Positions 1 to 8,562 are shown, counted from the first letter of the stretch. The stretch is 47,463 bases of DNA from an uncultured Eubacteriales bacterium (GCA_900316115.1 ONBN01000047.1:1-47463), one strand, 5' to 3'. Notes: a model not told the origin generated them from the letters alone. Translations and numbers: made by a program.

Positions 1-19
1 AAGTTAAGGCTTAACTTTT

Positions 20-48
20 TTGACAGAATAAATTTTTACTCTAATTAT
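20..48 (+). promoter_or_regulatory. Candidate sigma-A promoter at left end
   Basis: A perfect -35 box TTGACA (20-25) is followed after 17 bases by AATTAT (43-48), which matches four of six consensus positions. It would start a transcript near 55 that runs through the hairpins and could end at the terminator-like stem at 284-310. There is no gene in that interval, so the product would be non-coding. Confidence 0.35.
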
Positions 49-139
49 CTCAAAATAATGAGGATGTTCCTAGAGTACATGCTATGGAGCGTTTACGATT
101 GTTCACGTACTAATTTATCACATTAAATTGAGTGATGTT

Positions 140-180
140 ATAGCTGCATGGATCAATTTTTAGATTCATGGTGCAGTTAT
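140..180 (+). ncRNA. Bulged hairpin, possible part of an unassigned structured RNA
   Basis: Arms ATAGCTGCA (140-148) and TGCAGTTAT (172-180) pair with one G-U wobble. The stem continues with 149-154 against 163-168 after a three-base bulge. The hairpin lies between a candidate promoter (20-48) and a terminator-like stem (284-310), so the transcript could be an independent RNA of about 250 bases. I do not recognise it as a known family. Confidence 0.3.
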
Positions 181-283
181 CAGTTCAGATACTGTTCCGT
201 GAATAATTCAGGATTAATGTGAAATAATTCACCTTCTTCACAGGTGATGAAATTCCTTGTTCTATTATCAAAACAAAACATGG

Positions 284-310
284 GCGCCGTAGCAATACGG
301 CGCTCTTTGT
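284..310 (+). terminator. Rho-independent terminator-like stem
   Basis: Arms GCGCCGT (284-290) and ACGGCGC (297-303) are perfect complements with a six-base loop. They are followed by TCTTTGTT. No coding region ends just before it; the candidate upstream promoter at 20-48 would make it the end of a short untranslated transcript. Confidence 0.55.
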
Positions 311-550
311 TACTATGTGTCTAGCAAAGCCGTATAGCATTTACTGGTGTAAGTCCGATCACAGTAGTTCACCAGTGCGCTGTGTAGTTAAACTTGGTGT
401 ATTGTAGTAATATAGGGGGCTGCGCCTTGAGTAAAGTAGGTTGAATTTTCCTTCTGTGATGTTATAATTAATTTTAGATAGATAATTCCTACTAGCTGCA
501 AGGAATATTAACTACAAATATATTATAGCAGAAAGATAGAAGGTGGCTAT

Positions 551-886
551 ATGCAAAAAAGAACAATGGCTGTATTGGAAAAGTTTGAAAGTCATATGCG
601 CAATATATTTCAAAAGGATTTTTGCTCACTTATTGTGTATGGTTCTTATGCAAGAGGCGATTATAATGATAATTCAGATATTGATGTTATGATAATTGTA
701 AATACTCCAGAAGAAAAAATTAATTCTTATTATGATGTAGTATCCGATTGTGCATTTGATTTTATGATGCGATATGGAGTAGATATTTCCCCTGTCATAA
801 AAAATAGAATTCATTTTGAATATTGGAAAAGTGATTTGCCATATTATCATAATGTTGAAAAGGAAGGAATAGTGGTAAATGGATAA
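551..886 (+). CDS. MNT-type minimal nucleotidyltransferase
   Basis: This 111-residue protein carries the DNA polymerase beta-like nucleotidyltransferase signature GSYARG followed by the metal-binding pair in SDIDV (about residues 32-48). A further Asp in YGVDISP may be the third ligand. Such small proteins (MNT/MntA) pair with HEPN proteins; in characterised type VII toxin-antitoxin pairs the MNT partner adds AMP groups to the HEPN toxin. The next gene is a HEPN protein overlapping by eight bases, so the two are translationally coupled. A good ribosome binding site (GAAGGTGG) precedes the ATG by four bases. The pair is A/T-rich relative to mutS downstream, which hints at acquisition. Toxin-antitoxin or defence function is inferred from family and context only. 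Confidence 0.85.
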   Translation: MQKRTMAVLEKFESHMRNIFQKDFCSLIVYGSYARGDYNDNSDIDVMIIVNTPEEKINSYYDVVSDCAFDFMMRYGVDISPVIKNRIHFEYWKSDLPYYHNVEKEGIVVNG

Positions 887-1274
887 TGAAAAAAGAGTAG
901 AGCTTTCCAAGTATCGCATGGAACAGTCTGAAGAAACTATGCGAGCAGCAAAAATCTGTTTGGATAATAGGCTTCTTAAAGATTGTATTAACCGTTGTTA
1001 TTACGTGGCTTTTTATGCTGTAAAGGCTGTTTTGGCTATTGAGGGAGTTGATTTCAAAAGACACAAAGATGCAATTGCTTATTTCAATAAGACATATGTG
1101 GCATCTGGGAAATTTTCGCGAGAAATTGGAAAATTATTAGGTAGATTGAAAACAATAAGAGAAGATAGCGATTACAGTGAATTCTTTTTGGTATCGATAG
1201 AAGATACGAAAAAGCAGTATGATGCTGCAAGAACTATACAAGATGCGGTCAAAAAATATTTAGGAAAGATCTAA
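879..1274 (+). CDS. HEPN-domain protein, partner of the MNT nucleotidyltransferase
   Basis: The 131-residue, all-helical protein resembles the HEPN family (PF05168 type) rather than the shorter HepT/DUF86 type. Landmarks are RCYYVAFYAVKA in the first helical pair, KRHKDAIAYF in the middle and IREDSDY toward the C-terminus. HEPN toxins are often RNases using an R-x4-6-H motif. I cannot see that motif here: the only His follows an Arg directly, so RNase activity is doubtful and a binding or regulatory role is possible. It overlaps the MNT gene by eight bases and is closed by a terminator. HEPN/MNT pairs are typically mobile accessory modules. Confidence 0.8.
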   Translation: MDNEKRVELSKYRMEQSEETMRAAKICLDNRLLKDCINRCYYVAFYAVKAVLAIEGVDFKRHKDAIAYFNKTYVASGKFSREIGKLLGRLKTIREDSDYSEFFLVSIEDTKKQYDAARTIQDAVKKYLGKI

Positions 1275-1288
1275 CTTATATCACTAAG

Positions 1289-1312
1289 GCACACTCTCTG
1301 GTGTGCTTTTTT
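1289..1312 (+). terminator. Terminator of the MNT/HEPN pair
   Basis: Arms GCACAC (1289-1294) and GTGTGC (1301-1306) enclose a six-base loop and are followed by six T. It begins 15 bases after the HEPN stop and separates this unit from the mutS promoter. Confidence 0.8.
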
Positions 1313-1370
1313 CGCCTTTGATTTATGAAAATGGCATCCGTAGAAAGATGCCAGAATATAAAATATAATC

Positions 1371-1399
1371 TTGAAACTCGTTTTTTTGCATGGTATTAT
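1371..1399 (+). promoter_or_regulatory. Sigma-A promoter of mutS
   Basis: TTGAAA (1371-1376) and TATTAT (1394-1399), each five of six consensus bases, are separated by exactly 17 bases. The start point would be near 1406. The TTG at 1371 that could open a longer mutS frame is this -35 box, so translation from it is excluded. A stem with arms CTTCTTG (1412-1418) and CAAGAAG (1438-1444) lies in the predicted leader. Confidence 0.75.
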
Positions 1400-1493
1400 A
1401 TTGTCGTATTGTGCTTCTTGTCTGCTGAGACTACTGCCAAGAAGGAATATACGGAATTTACGAAAATTTATGCGGAAGAAAGAGGAAATTGAA

Positions 1494-4247
1494 TTGCCAA
1501 CAGATAAAACTACTCAAAACACAAATCAGGGGACAAATAGGGGTAATATAGGGGTAGAAAACGCTTCCGTCATGCCGGGAACCCGCATAAACACTCAGGT
1601 TTCGGCCAATACTGCCAAGTTATCGCCAATGATGCGAGAATATTGTAAAACGAAGGAAGAATATAAAGATTGTGTTCTTTTTTACAGATTGGGCGACTTT
1701 TACGAAATGTTCTTTGATGATGCGATCATGGTTTCAAAGGAACTGGAGCTTACCCTTACAGGAAAGGATTGCGGACTGGAGGAGCGTGCTCCCATGTGCG
1801 GGATTCCTTTTCACGCAGCGGAAACCTACATAAACCGTCTGATCGAGCGTGGACATAAAGTAGCCATCTGTGAACAGGTAGAAGATCCAAAGCTTGCCAA
1901 GGGACTGGTAAAGCGTGCAGTAATACGGATTGTTACACCTGGTACTACATTGGATGCTCAAGCTCTGGATGAGACAAAGAATAATTATCTTATGTCCATT
2001 GTTTCCATTGAAGATCATTTTGGCTGTGCCATTGCAGATGTTACTACCGGTGATTGTTTCCTTACAGAAGTGGATAAGCCACAGAAGCTTTTAGATGAAG
2101 TAAATAAATTTGCACCTGCAGAGATTATCTGTAATGATGCATTTTATATGAGCGGTATAGATACAGATGACCTGAAGAACAGACTGGGAATCTGTATTTT
2201 TTCTCTGGATCCATGGTATTTTGATGATGAGTCCTGTAAACGTGTATTAAAGGATCATTTTCATGTCAGTTCACTGGATGGACTTGGGATAGCCGATTAT
2301 GAAAGCGGAGTCATTGCTGCCGGTGCTCTTTTCCTTTATCTTAAAGAAACACAGAAGACTGCTTTATCCCAGATGACCAGCATTCATCCTTATACCGCTG
2401 AGAAGTATATGCTGATCGACAGTTCCAGCCGCCGTAATCTGGAACTTGTGGAAACTCTGCGTGAAAAACAGAAACGTGGCTCTCTTTTATGGGTGTTAGA
2501 TAAGACACGGACAGCTATGGGAGCCAGAACTCTTCGTTCCTATGTAGAGCAGCCTCTGATCGATGTTGAAGAGATCAATAACCGGCTTTCGGCAGTAGAA
2601 GAGTTAAAAGAAAAGCCTATGTTGCGTGATGAGATCCGGGAATACTTAAATCCTATTTATGATCTGGAGCGTCTAGTCAGCCGGATCAGTTATAAGTCTG
2701 CAAATCCAAGAGATCTGGTTGCGTTTGCTTCATCCCTGGAGATGATTCCTTATATCCGACAGGTTCTTAAAGATTTTGATGCTCCTATTCTGAAAAGAAT
2801 TTATGAGGATATGGATGATCTGGAGGATGTAACAGGTCTGATCAAAAGTGCCATTATTGAGGATCCTCCCCTTGCCCAGAAGGAGGGCGGCATTATCCGT
2901 GAAGGATATAATGCAGACGTTGATAAATTCCGCACAGCCCGTACAGATGGCAAGAAATGGCTTGGAGAACTTGAGGCAAGAGAACGGGAGCGGACAGGCA
3001 TTAAGTCTTTAAAGATCAAATATAACCGTGTATTTGGATATTCTCTTGAAGTAACAAATACATTTAAAGAACTTGTGCCAGAGAATTACATCCGTAAGCA
3101 GACCCTTGTAAATGCGGAGCGCTATATTACCCAGGAATTAAAAGATCTGGAAGATGTGATCCTTGGCGCTGAAGATAAGCTTTATGCTTTGGAATATCAG
3201 TTATTTTCCGATGTAAGGGATAAAGTTGGAAATGAAGTGGTACGTATCCAGCGTACTGCCAAGGCTGTGGCCGCCCTTGATGTTTTTGCATCCCTTGCCC
3301 TTGTAGCAGAACGGAATAATTATGTTCGCCCCAAGGTAAGTGAAAACGGAACCATTGATATTAAAAATGGCCGTCATCCGGTAGTGGAACGTGTGATTGA
3401 AAATGACATGTTTATTGCCAATGATACGTTTCTGGATAATAATAAAAAGCGGATTTCTATTATTACAGGTCCCAATATGGCTGGTAAATCTACATATATG
3501 CGGCAGACTGCACTGATCGTGCTCATGGCACAGATCGGCTGTTTTGTTCCGGCAGAAAAGGCTTCTATCGGGATCGTTGACCGGATATTTACCAGGGTAG
3601 GAGCTTCTGATGACCTGGCCAGCGGTCAGAGTACCTTTATGGTGGAAATGACAGAAGTTGCAAATATCCTTAGGAATGCAACCTCTAAAAGCCTTCTGAT
3701 CCTGGACGAGATTGGAAGAGGTACAAGTACCTTTGATGGTCTGGCAATTGCCTGGGCTGTGATCGAACATATCAGCAACACAAAGCTGTGTGGTGCAAAA
3801 ACTCTTTTTGCCACCCATTATCATGAACTTACAGAACTGGAAGGCAAGATCTCAGGGGTAAATAACTACTGTATTGCTGTAAAAGAAAAAGGTGACGACA
3901 TTGTATTCCTGAGAAAGATTGTGAAAGGCGGTGCTGATAAAAGCTACGGTATTCAGGTGGCCAAGCTTGCCGGTGTACCCGAGCCTGTGATCCAGCGTGC
4001 CAAAGAGCTGGTTGAAGAATTAAGCGATGCAGACATTACAGCTGCGGTAAAAGATCTTACTGCACCAAAGAAAAAGCAGAAAGTTGTTTATGACCAGGTG
4101 GATATGGCACAGATGTCTTTATTTGACACAGTGCAGGATAATGATATCATTGAAGAACTGAAATCCATAGATATTGGTAATCTTACCCCTATGGAAGCAT
4201 TAAATACACTTTACAACCTTCAGAACAAGATCAAGAACAGATGGTGA
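1494..4247 (+). CDS. mutS: DNA mismatch repair protein MutS
   Basis: MutS recognises mispaired bases and recruits MutL. From the start chosen the protein is about 917 residues, slightly longer than usual because of a roughly 45-residue low-complexity N-terminal extension before the conserved LSPMMREY segment. The mismatch-reading Phe-x-Glu is F69-Y70-E71; the Walker A loop GPNMAGKS is at about 659-666; the Walker B region LLILDEIGRGTSTFDG and the ATHYHEL motif follow. The TTG at 1494 has AGAGGA seven bases upstream. The ATG at 1470 has no ribosome binding site, and TTG 1371 lies inside the promoter. mutL follows six bases after the stop, so the two form an operon. Confidence 0.95.
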   Translation: MPTDKTTQNTNQGTNRGNIGVENASVMPGTRINTQVSANTAKLSPMMREYCKTKEEYKDCVLFYRLGDFYEMFFDDAIMVSKELELTLTGKDCGLEERAPMCGIPFHAAETYINRLIERGHKVAICEQVEDPKLAKGLVKRAVIRIVTPGTTLDAQALDETKNNYLMSIVSIEDHFGCAIADVTTGDCFLTEVDKPQKLLDEVNKFAPAEIICNDAFYMSGIDTDDLKNRLGICIFSLDPWYFDDESCKRVLKDHFHVSSLDGLGIADYESGVIAAGALFLYLKETQKTALSQMTSIHPYTAEKYMLIDSSSRRNLELVETLREKQKRGSLLWVLDKTRTAMGARTLRSYVEQPLIDVEEINNRLSAVEELKEKPMLRDEIREYLNPIYDLERLVSRISYKSANPRDLVAFASSLEMIPYIRQVLKDFDAPILKRIYEDMDDLEDVTGLIKSAIIEDPPLAQKEGGIIREGYNADVDKFRTARTDGKKWLGELEARERERTGIKSLKIKYNRVFGYSLEVTNTFKELVPENYIRKQTLVNAERYITQELKDLEDVILGAEDKLYALEYQLFSDVRDKVGNEVVRIQRTAKAVAALDVFASLALVAERNNYVRPKVSENGTIDIKNGRHPVVERVIENDMFIANDTFLDNNKKRISIITGPNMAGKSTYMRQTALIVLMAQIGCFVPAEKASIGIVDRIFTRVGASDDLASGQSTFMVEMTEVANILRNATSKSLLILDEIGRGTSTFDGLAIAWAVIEHISNTKLCGAKTLFATHYHELTELEGKISGVNNYCIAVKEKGDDIVFLRKIVKGGADKSYGIQVAKLAGVPEPVIQRAKELVEELSDADITAAVKDLTAPKKKQKVVYDQVDMAQMSLFDTVQDNDIIEELKSIDIGNLTPMEALNTLYNLQNKIKNRW

Positions 4248-4253
4248 TAAATA

Positions 4254-6275
4254 TTGAGAAAAATAGCAGTTTTAGATAAGCATACCATAGATAAGATCGC
4301 TGCCGGAGAAGTGGTGGAACGTCCTTCTTCCGTAGTAAAGGAGCTTGTAGAAAATGCCATTGATGCAGGTGCTACTGCAGTGACTGTTGAGATCACAGAC
4401 GGCGGAAAACGGCTGATCCGTATCACGGACAACGGAAGCGGTATGGAAGCCGATCAGGTTCCGGTTGCGTTTTTAAGCCATGCTACCAGCAAAATTGAAA
4501 AAGTAGAAGACCTGGAAAATATTGCCTCTCTCGGATTCCGTGGAGAGGCTCTTTCCAGTATTGCAGCAGTGTCTCAGGTAGAGCTGATCACAAAAACTCC
4601 GGATGCTTTAAGCGGTGTCCGCTATGTGATCGAAGGCGGTCAGGAACAGTCCATGGAGGAAATGGGTGCTCCGGAAGGCACCACATTTCTTGTAAGGAAT
4701 CTGTTTTATAATACACCTGCCAGAAGTAAATTTCTGAAATCAGATGCTGCAGAGGGGAATTACATCTCCTCATTAATGGAACAGTTGGCACTTTCCCATC
4801 CGGAGATTTCCTTTAAGTATATTCAGAATAAGCAGGTAAAGCTTCATACCTCAGGTAACTACAATATCAAAGATGTGATCTATAATGTTTACGGACGGGA
4901 TATTGCCAGGGCACTTTTAGAGGTATCCTATGAAAATGATTTTCTGAAGATCCAGGGATATGCGGGAAAACCGGAAATATCCAGAGGCACCCGTGCTTTT
5001 GAAAATTATTATATTAATGGCAGATATGTAAAAAATAATATTATTGCAAAAGCTGTAGAAGATGCTTATAAGGGCTTTCTTATGCAGCATAAATTTCCTT
5101 TTGTTTCTCTTCATATCCAGATGACAGGAAATGACCTGGATGTAAATGTGCATCCAAGGAAAATGGAAGTCCGTTTTGCAAGAGGCCCGGAAGTATATGA
5201 AAGCGTTTATGAGGCTGTGCGAAATGTGCTGACCCACAGAGAAATGATCCCAAAGGTATCTCCGGGACCTGAGGAGACCGTCAGCAAAGCCAGACAGGTT
5301 GTAGAACGTAAAGACATACCAGAGCCATTTGAAACCAGACGGCTTACACAGATGCAGCAAAACAGTTCTTCCGTTTTTTTGAAAGACCGGCTTTATGAAG
5401 AAATGCCGGTTTATAATAATAAGAACAATACCTTTACAAAAGCAGAAGAAGCACTGTTCAGCGGAAATCTGCAAAAAGAAGAAGCATCTGTAAATACAGC
5501 CAATCCTGCTGACAGACAGGAGTCTCAAATACAGGAATCCAAAACGCAGGAACTGAAAACACAAGAACTGAAAACGCAGGAATCGAAAATACAGGAACCG
5601 AAAACGCAGGAACAGGAACAAGATATTTCAGGACATGTGCAGGAATCCCCTAAACAACTGGAGTTGTTTGAGGAAAAACTTCTGGCTCCGGAGTCAAGAA
5701 TCCGCCACAGGCTGATCGGCCAGCTGTTTGAAACTTACTGGCTGGTAGAATTTGATGACCGTTTTTTCATTATCGATCAGCATGCTGCCCATGAAAAAGT
5801 AAATTACGAACGGTTTGTAAAGCGGTTTAAGGAGCAAGAAAAGGAATCACAGTACCTTAATCCTCCGCTGATCGTAAGCCTTAGTATGGAAGAAGAAGCC
5901 AGCCTTCGGTCGAACATGGAATATTTTGAAAAAGCAGGATTTGAGATCGAACCTTTTGGTGGACGTGAATATTGTATCAGTGCAGTACCTGTAGATCTGT
6001 ATGGCTTTTCGGAAGAGGGCCTTTTCCTGGAAATGCTGGACAATCTGGCAGGAGAGGGAGAGAAGGAAGCACTTGATATTTTTACAGCAAGACTTGCCAC
6101 TATGGCCTGCAAATCAGCAGTAAAAGGAAATAACAAGCTTTCCTTCCAGGAAGCCGACCAGCTGATCGACCAGCTGCTGACCCTGGAGAATCCTTATCAT
6201 TGTCCTCATGGACGGCCGACTATAATTTCAATGACCAAAACAGAAATTGAAAAGAAATTTAAGAGGATCGTATAA
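4254..6275 (+). CDS. mutL: DNA mismatch repair endonuclease MutL
   Basis: MutL couples mismatch recognition to strand removal. The N-terminal GHKL ATPase shows ELVENAIDAG (about 30-39), DNGSGM (59-64) and GFRGEAL (94-100). The C-terminal domain has DQHAAHEK at 508-515 and CPHGRP near 650, marks of the metal-dependent endonuclease type found in bacteria lacking MutH. The domains are joined by a hydrophilic linker whose residues about 423-455 are a run of five-residue repeats (see the repeat at 5518-5613). Translation starts at TTG 4254 directly after mutS, giving the family's usual MRKIAVLDKHTIDKIAAGEV-like start. Length is 673 residues. miaA overlaps the stop codon by one base. Confidence 0.95.
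   Translation: MRKIAVLDKHTIDKIAAGEVVERPSSVVKELVENAIDAGATAVTVEITDGGKRLIRITDNGSGMEADQVPVAFLSHATSKIEKVEDLENIASLGFRGEALSSIAAVSQVELITKTPDALSGVRYVIEGGQEQSMEEMGAPEGTTFLVRNLFYNTPARSKFLKSDAAEGNYISSLMEQLALSHPEISFKYIQNKQVKLHTSGNYNIKDVIYNVYGRDIARALLEVSYENDFLKIQGYAGKPEISRGTRAFENYYINGRYVKNNIIAKAVEDAYKGFLMQHKFPFVSLHIQMTGNDLDVNVHPRKMEVRFARGPEVYESVYEAVRNVLTHREMIPKVSPGPEETVSKARQVVERKDIPEPFETRRLTQMQQNSSSVFLKDRLYEEMPVYNNKNNTFTKAEEALFSGNLQKEEASVNTANPADRQESQIQESKTQELKTQELKTQESKIQEPKTQEQEQDISGHVQESPKQLELFEEKLLAPESRIRHRLIGQLFETYWLVEFDDRFFIIDQHAAHEKVNYERFVKRFKEQEKESQYLNPPLIVSLSMEEEASLRSNMEYFEKAGFEIEPFGGREYCISAVPVDLYGFSEEGLFLEMLDNLAGEGEKEALDIFTARLATMACKSAVKGNNKLSFQEADQLIDQLLTLENPYHCPHGRPTIISMTKTEIEKKFKRIV
5518..5613 (+). 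repeat. 15-bp tandem repeats within the mutL linker
   Basis: About six imperfect copies of a 15-bp unit of the form CAGGAAnnnAAAAnn encode the peptides ESKTQ, ELKTQ, ELKTQ, ESKIQ and EPKTQ. The copies are in frame, so gain or loss of a unit changes only linker length. Confidence 0.8.
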
Positions 6276-7219
6276 TGAAACAGCCTTTACTGGTTTTAAC
6301 CGGTCCTACTGCAGTAGGAAAAACAAAGCTATCCATTGCCCTGGCAAAAGCTATTGGTGGAGAGATCATTTCTGCAGATTCCATGCAGGTATACCGTCAT
6401 ATGGATATAGGCTCTGCCAAGATCACTGCTGCCGAAATGGACGGAGTGCCTCATTATCTGGTAGATGTCCTGGAACCGGATGAAGAATTTCATATTGTTA
6501 AGTTTCAGCAGATGGCAAAAGAAGCCATGACCCAGATTTACGCAAACGGACATATTCCGATCCTGGTAGGGGGAACTGGATTTTATATCCAGGCAGTTAC
6601 AAGGGATATTGATTTTACACAGGCCCAGTCACAGGATGACTACCGGAAAGAGCTGGAGGAGATGGCACAGGAAAAAGGCTGTCATTATCTTCACCAGATG
6701 CTGAAGGAAGTAGACCCGGTAAGTGCAGGGGAGATCCATGAAAACAACGTAAAACGGGTGATACGGGCCCTGGAATTTTACCATCAGAATAAAACACCGA
6801 TTTCCAGCCATAACCAGGAGCAAAAAGAACGGAGCAGTCCTTATAATCTGGCTTATTTTGTACTGAATGCACCAAGAGAGCTTCTGTATCAGCGGATCGA
6901 TGCCCGTGTAGATGAAATGCTTGCAGGCGGACTTGTCAAGGAAGTGGAAAATCTTCAGAAAATGGGCTGCCATAAAGGAATGGTTTCCATGCAGGGTCTG
7001 GGATACAAAGAAATCCTTGCATACCTTGAAGGAGAGTATCCACTGGAAGAAGCAGTACGTATTCTGAAAAGAGATACACGGCACTTTGCCAAAAGACAGC
7101 TGACCTGGTTCCGCAGGGAACAGGATGTGATCTGGGTCAACAAAGACAGTTTTGATTATAATGATCAGGAAATATTGAATTACATGCTTTCATGCTGTAA
7201 AGAAAGAGGAATATTATGA
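6275..7219 (+). CDS. miaA: tRNA dimethylallyltransferase MiaA
   Basis: MiaA transfers a dimethylallyl group to N6 of A37 in tRNAs reading codons that begin with U. The P-loop GPTAVGKT is at 10-17 and SADSMQVYRHMDIGSAK follows at about 34-50, with the catalytic Asp35 region. VGGTGFYIQA and the tRNA-binding RRQLTW-type segment (AKRQLTWFR) are also present. The length, 314 residues, is normal. The start ATG shares one base with the mutL stop and the stop overlaps the next gene by four bases (ATGA), so it sits inside a tightly coupled operon. Confidence 0.95.
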   Translation: MKQPLLVLTGPTAVGKTKLSIALAKAIGGEIISADSMQVYRHMDIGSAKITAAEMDGVPHYLVDVLEPDEEFHIVKFQQMAKEAMTQIYANGHIPILVGGTGFYIQAVTRDIDFTQAQSQDDYRKELEEMAQEKGCHYLHQMLKEVDPVSAGEIHENNVKRVIRALEFYHQNKTPISSHNQEQKERSSPYNLAYFVLNAPRELLYQRIDARVDEMLAGGLVKEVENLQKMGCHKGMVSMQGLGYKEILAYLEGEYPLEEAVRILKRDTRHFAKRQLTWFRREQDVIWVNKDSFDYNDQEILNYMLSCCKERGIL

Positions 7220-8493
7220 AAGAACTTTATGAACAGCTGGGGATTTCTTCCAGAGTTTATGATTTTTGCCACGAAATAGAGGAAACCTTAAAAGACCGTT
7301 TTGCACAGTTTGATAAAACAGCAGAATACAACCAAATGAAAGTACTGCTGGCTATGCAAAAAAACAAAGTAAGTGAAGAATGTTTTGGTTCTTCCTCAGG
7401 TTATGGCTATAATGATCATGGCCGTGATACACTGGAAAAGGTTTATGCAGATACATTCCATACAGAAGCTGCGCTTGTACGTCCTCAGATTGCCTGCGGT
7501 ACCCACGCACTGGCAATTGCACTGTTTGGAAATCTTCGCCCTGGGGATGAACTTCTGGCTCCTGCTGGAAAGCCATATGATACGCTGGAGGAAGTGATCG
7601 GGATCCGTCCTTCCAAAGGCTCCCTGAAAGAATATGGAGTTTCCTATCGTCAGGTAGACCTTCTTCCAGATGGCACCTTTGATTACGACAATATCCGTAA
7701 AGCCATTAATGAAAAAACAAAGCTTGTTGCGATCCAGCGTTCCAAAGGCTACCAGACAAGACCTTCTTTTTCAGTAAAGCAGATCGGGGAACTGATCGCT
7801 TTTGTCAAATCCATAAAGCCGGATGCGATCTGTATGGTAGACAACTGCTATGGTGAATTTGTAGATACCATTGAGCCAAGTGATGTAGGGGCAGATATGA
7901 TGGTTGGCTCCCTGATCAAGAATCCAGGCGGTGGTCTTGCACCTATCGGCGGCTACATTGCAGGTACAAAGGAATGTGTGGAAAACGCTTCTTACCGCAT
8001 GACCTGTCCTGGTCTTGGCATGGAGGTAGGCGCTTCCTTAGGTGTAAACAGATCCTTTTATCAGGGCTTTTTCCTTGCGCCAATGGTAACAAAAGGCGCA
8101 TTAAAGGGAGCAGTATTTGCCGCTAATATTTATGAACGGCTTGGTTTTCCGGTTGTTCCGGACTCCAAAGAGCCAAGACAGGATATTATCCAGGCTGTTA
8201 CTTTAGGAACACCGGAAGGTCTGATCGCTTTTTGCCAGGGTATCCAGGCAGCAGCACCTGTGGACAGTTATGTTTCACCGGAACCATGGGATATGCCAGG
8301 CTATGACAGCCAGGTGATCATGGCAGCAGGAGCTTTTGTCCAGGGTTCCTCCATTGAGTTATCAGCAGACGGCCCCTTAAAGCCACCCTATGCCGTATAC
8401 TTCCAGGGAGGTCTTACCTGGGAACATGCAAAGCTTGGAGTTATGATGTCTCTCCAGAAGCTTGTGGATGCAAAGCTTGTTTCTTTAAATTAA
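7216..8493 (+). CDS. Methionine gamma-lyase-like PLP protein (aluminium-resistance family)
   Basis: This 425-residue protein matches the Met_gamma_lyase/'aluminium resistance' family (PF06838; YnbB in Bacillus subtilis), which is often linked to miaA. It is a fold-type I PLP enzyme. The Lys in GSLIKNPGGGLAPIGGYIAG is the probable cofactor lysine and RPQIACGTHALAIALFG the cofactor pocket. A carbon-sulfur lyase activity is assumed from the family; the substrate is unproven. Translation is coupled to miaA by an ATGA overlap with GAGGA upstream. An inverted repeat after the stop probably ends this transcript. Confidence 0.88.
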   Translation: MKELYEQLGISSRVYDFCHEIEETLKDRFAQFDKTAEYNQMKVLLAMQKNKVSEECFGSSSGYGYNDHGRDTLEKVYADTFHTEAALVRPQIACGTHALAIALFGNLRPGDELLAPAGKPYDTLEEVIGIRPSKGSLKEYGVSYRQVDLLPDGTFDYDNIRKAINEKTKLVAIQRSKGYQTRPSFSVKQIGELIAFVKSIKPDAICMVDNCYGEFVDTIEPSDVGADMMVGSLIKNPGGGLAPIGGYIAGTKECVENASYRMTCPGLGMEVGASLGVNRSFYQGFFLAPMVTKGALKGAVFAANIYERLGFPVVPDSKEPRQDIIQAVTLGTPEGLIAFCQGIQAAAPVDSYVSPEPWDMPGYDSQVIMAAGAFVQGSSIELSADGPLKPPYAVYFQGGLTWEHAKLGVMMSLQKLVDAKLVSLN

Positions 8494-8505
8494 ATTAATA
8501 ATGCG

Positions 8506-8540
8506 ATACCAGGGTCAAAGTCATTTGCTCCTGGTATTTG
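8506..8540 (+). terminator. Probable terminator or attenuating stem
   Basis: ATACCAGG (8506-8513) pairs perfectly with CCTGGTAT (8530-8537), followed by a weak T stretch (TTGTC). It lies between the PLP-enzyme stop and the next start and may only partly stop transcription. Confidence 0.5.
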
Positions 8541-8562
8541 TCAATAATAGCTGAGGAATATT

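Larger units (their letters stand above)
1..550. other. Non-coding, hairpin-rich left end
   Basis: I find no convincing gene here. The stretch holds an A/T-rich stem with a T run (1-21), a candidate promoter (20-48), a bulged hairpin (140-180), a GC-rich terminator-like stem (284-310) and a second stem with arms ACTGGTG and CACCAGT (343-349, 370-376). The segment at about 320-440 vaguely recalls group II intron domain I text, but no intron-encoded protein is present and I cannot confirm it. A frame open from the left edge to 126 is too short and featureless to call. Confidence 0.5.

Noticed and set aside
1-126. Frame open from the left edge to 126 on the plus strand
   Set aside because: Only 41 codons, no recognisable protein features, and it overlaps the hairpin and promoter-like signals.
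3201-3824. 207-codon open frame antisense to mutS
   Set aside because: It mirrors a strongly conserved coding region and has no ribosome binding site or family features.
5518-5613. Short regular repeats as a possible CRISPR array
   Set aside because: The units are only 15 bp without spacers and encode an in-frame linker of MutL.
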